This document shows positions 9,801 to 11,087 of a DNA stretch of 11,087 bases, in pieces. Both the position numbers and the translations under genes were made by a program. The notes beneath the pieces were generated by a model. That model was not told the DNA's origin. It did no database searches and saw only the letters and a list, made by a program, of their open reading frames with translations. This DNA comes from an uncultured Verrucomicrobia subdivision 3 bacterium (GTDB taxonomy: Bacteria > Verrucomicrobiota > Verrucomicrobiae > Limisphaerales > CAMLLE01): positions 1 to 11,087 of the forward strand of contig CAMLLE010000045.1 in NCBI GenBank assembly GCA_946480555.1. Reading direction: 5' to 3'. The number at the start of each line of letters is the position of its first letter. The first letter of the stretch is position 1.

Positions 9801-10523
9801 CAGCACGAAGCCGTTGAGAACGAAGAGCCGTTCCGTGACGTCCGCGCTTGCGGCGGTGGTCATCTGGAATCCGATCGTGGTGGGCGTGCTGCCATCCGAC
9901 GTGAAGTGAGTCACCATGTAATTCGGCGGATTACCCGCACCGGGATTCTCACCGCGCGTGCTGCCGCGAATATCTCCGTTCGTGGAAACCAGGCTGCCAT
10001 TGACCCGGACGTTGAAGAGGCCGGTCTGGTTTTCAACATCCTGGTGATACGAAACCAATTCGAATTGTCCGGCAGGCAGCCCGGAGATTTGAAGGTTCAA
10101 CGTGGTGGCGCCAGCATTGGTCGAACGCGTGTCCACGCCGACCCAATCGCGCGCGAGGCTCGGCAGCGTGCCGTTGAACGTGCCTAGCTGCCCAGCGGTT
10201 CTCGCGATGGCGCGCGGCGCCAGGTTGAAATCCGTGCCCGCAGGATTCGCGTCACTGCTCATTGTGATGCTGATGTTGCCCCAGGACGGGGTGCTGAAGG
10301 TGGCGGTGCGAAACAAATCGAACGGCTGATTGGTCGTTTGATTTTGCGCGCCGAAGGATTCGAATCCCGCTTCGGTGGCGGAATTGGCCACGAGCGTGCC
10401 GGTGACGTCCACCACATCGAAGTCCACTCTCAACTGCGCGAAACTGGCCATGCTGGCACTGGCCAGCAGCGCGTACGTCAAGGCGGCCCGCCTCAGGTGG
10501 GGGAATAAAGTTAGTCGTTTCAT
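6804..10523 (-). CDS. Large secreted multidomain protein with LamG-like and Ig-like repeats
   Basis: This is a 1239-aa protein. The ATG at 10523 is chosen over an in-frame ATG 18 codons upstream because it directly starts a signal peptide (MKRLTLFPHLRRAALTYALL, hydrophobic core, cleavage near SFA|QLR at residue 29). Residues about 30-245 are a beta-rich domain of unknown family. Three related Ig-like repeats follow: about 252-333, 340-414 and 665-742. Each has [PV]xxVxxGxxxxLxW and then a GIGSV/GIGNV...T[TL]xGxGS signature. Between repeats 2 and 3, residues about 427-652 form a LamG/concanavalin-like domain (SLVSYWPLDE, SFTVSFWVRSGG, SWHHVVFVQSNGVRSYYID, STIDEVAIWKRALSQSEI). Residues about 748-985 look like a second concanavalin-like fold. 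About 1012-1070 is a short domain with SWNSDLGTTYTVRAKTNLMDAW. The C-terminus (about 1077-1239) resembles a MAM or choice-of-anchor-J domain (FSENFEGAATGWTV ... PGWFIDDVAVRR). No catalytic motif, PEP-CTERM or sorting signal is visible. A role in glycan binding or adhesion is inferred from domain type. It is followed by an intrinsic terminator and is probably monocistronic. Confidence 0.88.
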   Translation of the reverse strand: MKRLTLFPHLRRAALTYALLASASMASFAQLRVDFDVVDVTGTLVANSATEAGFESFGAQNQTTNQPFDLFRTATFSTPSWGNISITMSSDANPAGTDFNLAPRAIARTAGQLGTFNGTLPSLARDWVGVDTRSTNAGATTLNLQISGLPAGQFELVSYHQDVENQTGLFNVRVNGSLVSTNGDIRGSTRGENPGAGNPPNYMVTHFTSDGSTPTTIGFQMTTAASADVTERLFVLNGFVLARRGQGLMVYSFNANPTAVFFGQTAQLSWLTRTNADVSVDVIGSVTASTTNGAGSITITPSDFAASGTTATITLTAQDTNTFESETRTVQIAVLPDVVSFQATPKTVFAGNPVTLSWRVHPSATVSINGIGSVNGQTTNGIGSLIVSPNATTSYTLVADRAGSITETNISVVVVPAGGTGNLTNSLVSYWPLDEVVGTKTPDVVSGYDLTIGANEGGKPLPTLVSTGYRSNAFQFTRDNTVLQRVHAAGDQLPAIKHDSFTVSFWVRSGGEFDRRAFAEASTANNNPLFTIAANGGAGSGLRTLVRRLDASVEEGTGLSTGVVFDNSWHHVVFVQSNGVRSYYIDAQLDPVVIAPKDPALWPVGSTWFNTTSIGGIQRAAASHSLASTIDEVAIWKRALSQSEIGEVFLSGIPIAGGSGPLVINSFRSDFPAVASGDTVTLRWDGSPDASYSISGIGNVDSSTTLGVGSITVPVNVATTFTLTASRGSDTPVTKTVTVGVVSGVASGWHLVENFETYQSGPILGQSKWQNGTGVASVRERGGNKVLAFTPTAQDIVGQGPVSAVSLDSLSLSEGEIGTLFFRVYAASTDPVGPIELHVGLTDRGARFVSDFDDDVGPFLRLSKPTAMVTNITLMAPNGYVGGGFNVANLTNSSVPFEYEKVYNVWISVTNDVIASNDLFSVHIQQEGNPGRTLVFENVRGNRNPAGDETGATFPTLNKVFLALFGLDHARENLLIDDIYLAKGQYLATVPVPARAFEKTIVLSAPARTPGAFTFSWNSDLGTTYTVRAKTNLMDAWQVLVSNYPAGGATNAVTSYTDTASAPYKFYQAVAEPRPALFSENFEGAATGWTVIDNSGGGSPTIWELGTPSNGPGSAHGGTKAYGTDLDANYATSTDTVLRSPLIDLTTVTNQARLEFWQYLNIETTDVAQVNILDQNDSVIAQPAAQQSGNVGGWKFLTFPLPAAALGQPIKIEFRMADADFTNVQPLPGWFIDDVAVRR

Positions 10524-10588
10524 AGGTGAAGTGATTGGTACATCGGATGGTGACTCGCAGCGTATCGCGGAGGCCAAAACGCAAGTAA

Positions 10589-10606
10589 GCTGTCAATAGT
10601 GACAGG
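10589..10606 (-). promoter_or_regulatory. Candidate operator, palindrome copy 3
   Basis: Read toward the large minus-strand gene the site is CCTGTC-ACTATT-GACAGC; the inner inverted repeat CTGTCA-ATAG-TGACAG is perfect on the plus strand. It shares arms and spacing with the two sites at 2285-2302 and 2365-2382. It is centred about 75 bp upstream of the start codon. As in copy 2, the gene-ward strand reads TTGACA across the right half, which may be a -35 element, but no matching -10 is clear. Confidence 0.45.
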
Positions 10607-10643
10607 CGGGGATTGCAGCAGCCGGCTGGTTTGATTCAGCCTT

Positions 10644-10752
10644 GGAGAGCGCCCGTCCCGGGCGCAGCGACGTTCAAACGGTGAGACGCTCCCGATTCAT
10701 TCCGTAACGCAATTGTTTTCCACCTTGCTGCGCCCGGGGACGGGCGCTCTCC
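10644..10752. repeat. Long inverted repeat element, 25/26-bp near-perfect arms
   Basis: The left arm 10644-10668 starts GGAGAGCGCCCGTCCC. The right arm 10727-10752 is its reverse complement except for one extra base in the C/G run. The arms enclose 58 bp with no ORF. The 109-bp unit could fold into a strong hairpin or be a MITE/REP-like element. It lies 38 bp upstream of the candidate operator and seems unlikely to be a terminator because neither side has a T-tract. Confidence 0.75.
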
Positions 10753-10905
10753 ACTGCTGCCCGGGCAGAACAGTATGCTTCGATTCACAACCGTTTTGGA
10801 TGGTGACACGCAACGCGCACCTTTCGGTGCGGGAGAATGGGGCAAAGCGGCCCAGAATGTCTCAAAATTCATGGCGCCCAGCTCCGGAGGAGCGGCGGCT
10901 GGTAG

Positions 10906-11044
10906 CCACGGGTGGAGCGAAGCGGAACCCGTGGAAGGATGAAGAAGAAACCAAGCCCCGGCAGGGGCGGCAGAATCCGTCGCCCGCTCCGGGGCGCGGC
11001 ATCCATGCGATCTGCAACCACGGGTTCCGCTCGCGCTTCACCCG
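10906..11044. repeat. Pair of inverted copies of a palindromic CCACGGGT repeat
   Basis: The first copy (10906-10934) has CCACGGGT and ACCCGTGG arms around a 13-nt GGAGCGAAGCGGA loop. A second copy from 11018 to about 11044 begins CCACGGGTTCCGC and continues to CACCCG, matching the reverse complement of the first copy with a few changes. Between them lies the GCCCC-GGCA-GGGGC hairpin. This is typical of REP-like intergenic repeats; genome copy number is unknown from here. Confidence 0.6.
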
Positions 11045-11087
11045 CCTGCGCGGCCGTAGCCGCTTCGACGCGGCGAAGGCCCGTGGC

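Larger units (their letters stand above)
10607..11087. other. Gene-free region packed with palindromic intergenic repeats
   Basis: No open frame here has coding character; a 78-codon minus-strand frame (10636-10872) runs through the repeats. The region contains the long inverted repeat at 10644-10752, a hairpin CGCACC-TTTC-GGTGCG (10816-10831, no T-tract), GCTCC-GGA-GGAGC (10881-10893), a pair of inverted copies at 10906-11044, and GCCCC-GGCA-GGGGC (10955-10968). The last bases are repeat-like as well. Confidence 0.6.

Noticed and set aside
10816..11044. CRISPR array or direct-repeat array
   Set aside because: The repeats are inverted, of different families and unevenly spaced; there are no regular spacers and no cas genes.

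Overview
The window looks like chromosomal DNA of a free-living, polysaccharide-degrading member of the Verrucomicrobiota (Pedosphaera/Limisphaerales-like) or a close PVC relative. The assignment is inferred from three signs: two prepilin-type leaders of the [18 protein letters not shown] kind, one with the H-X9-DG C-terminus typical of PVC bacteria; large secreted LamG/Ig-like proteins; and intergenic palindromic repeats of the kind I recall from Verrucomicrobia genomes. GC content is moderately high. No clear Shine-Dalgarno sequence precedes any of the six gene starts.

Layout. Minus strand, 1-2203: a secreted CE1-like esterase (986-2203), followed 70 bp downstream by the 5' part of a secreted GH2 glycoside hydrolase (1-915), which runs off the left edge. 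This is a likely two-gene operon. A 323-bp divergent intergenic region (2204-2526) carries two copies of an 18-bp palindromic motif. Plus strand: a complete H-X9-DG pseudopilin (2527-3261), then a secreted GH115 alpha-glucuronidase (3423-5957). Region 5958-6333 has no gene but contains a palindromic element with 24-bp terminal inverted repeats. Minus strand again: a truncated and apparently frameshifted second pseudopilin (6334-6619), a strong intrinsic terminator (6741-6777), and a 1239-aa secreted multidomain LamG/Ig-like protein (6804-10523). A third copy of the 18-bp palindrome lies upstream of that gene. The right end (10607-11087) has no gene and is packed with inverted repeats.

Function. 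GH115 removes (4-O-methyl)glucuronic acid from xylan or related hemicelluloses. CE1 esterases remove feruloyl or acetyl groups. GH2 enzymes remove terminal beta-linked sugars such as galactose. Together they suggest outside-the-cytoplasm debranching of a decorated plant hemicellulose (glucurono(arabino)xylan, or arabinogalactan side chains). The large LamG/Ig-like protein could bind glycan or mediate adhesion, but nothing in it proves this. No transporter, regulator or endo-xylanase is in view. I see no CRISPR array, tRNA, rRNA, transposase or complete mobile element. I do not see a clearly new system. The most interesting unexplained signal is the shared palindrome at the esterase/pseudopilin divergent region and the LamG-protein promoter region.
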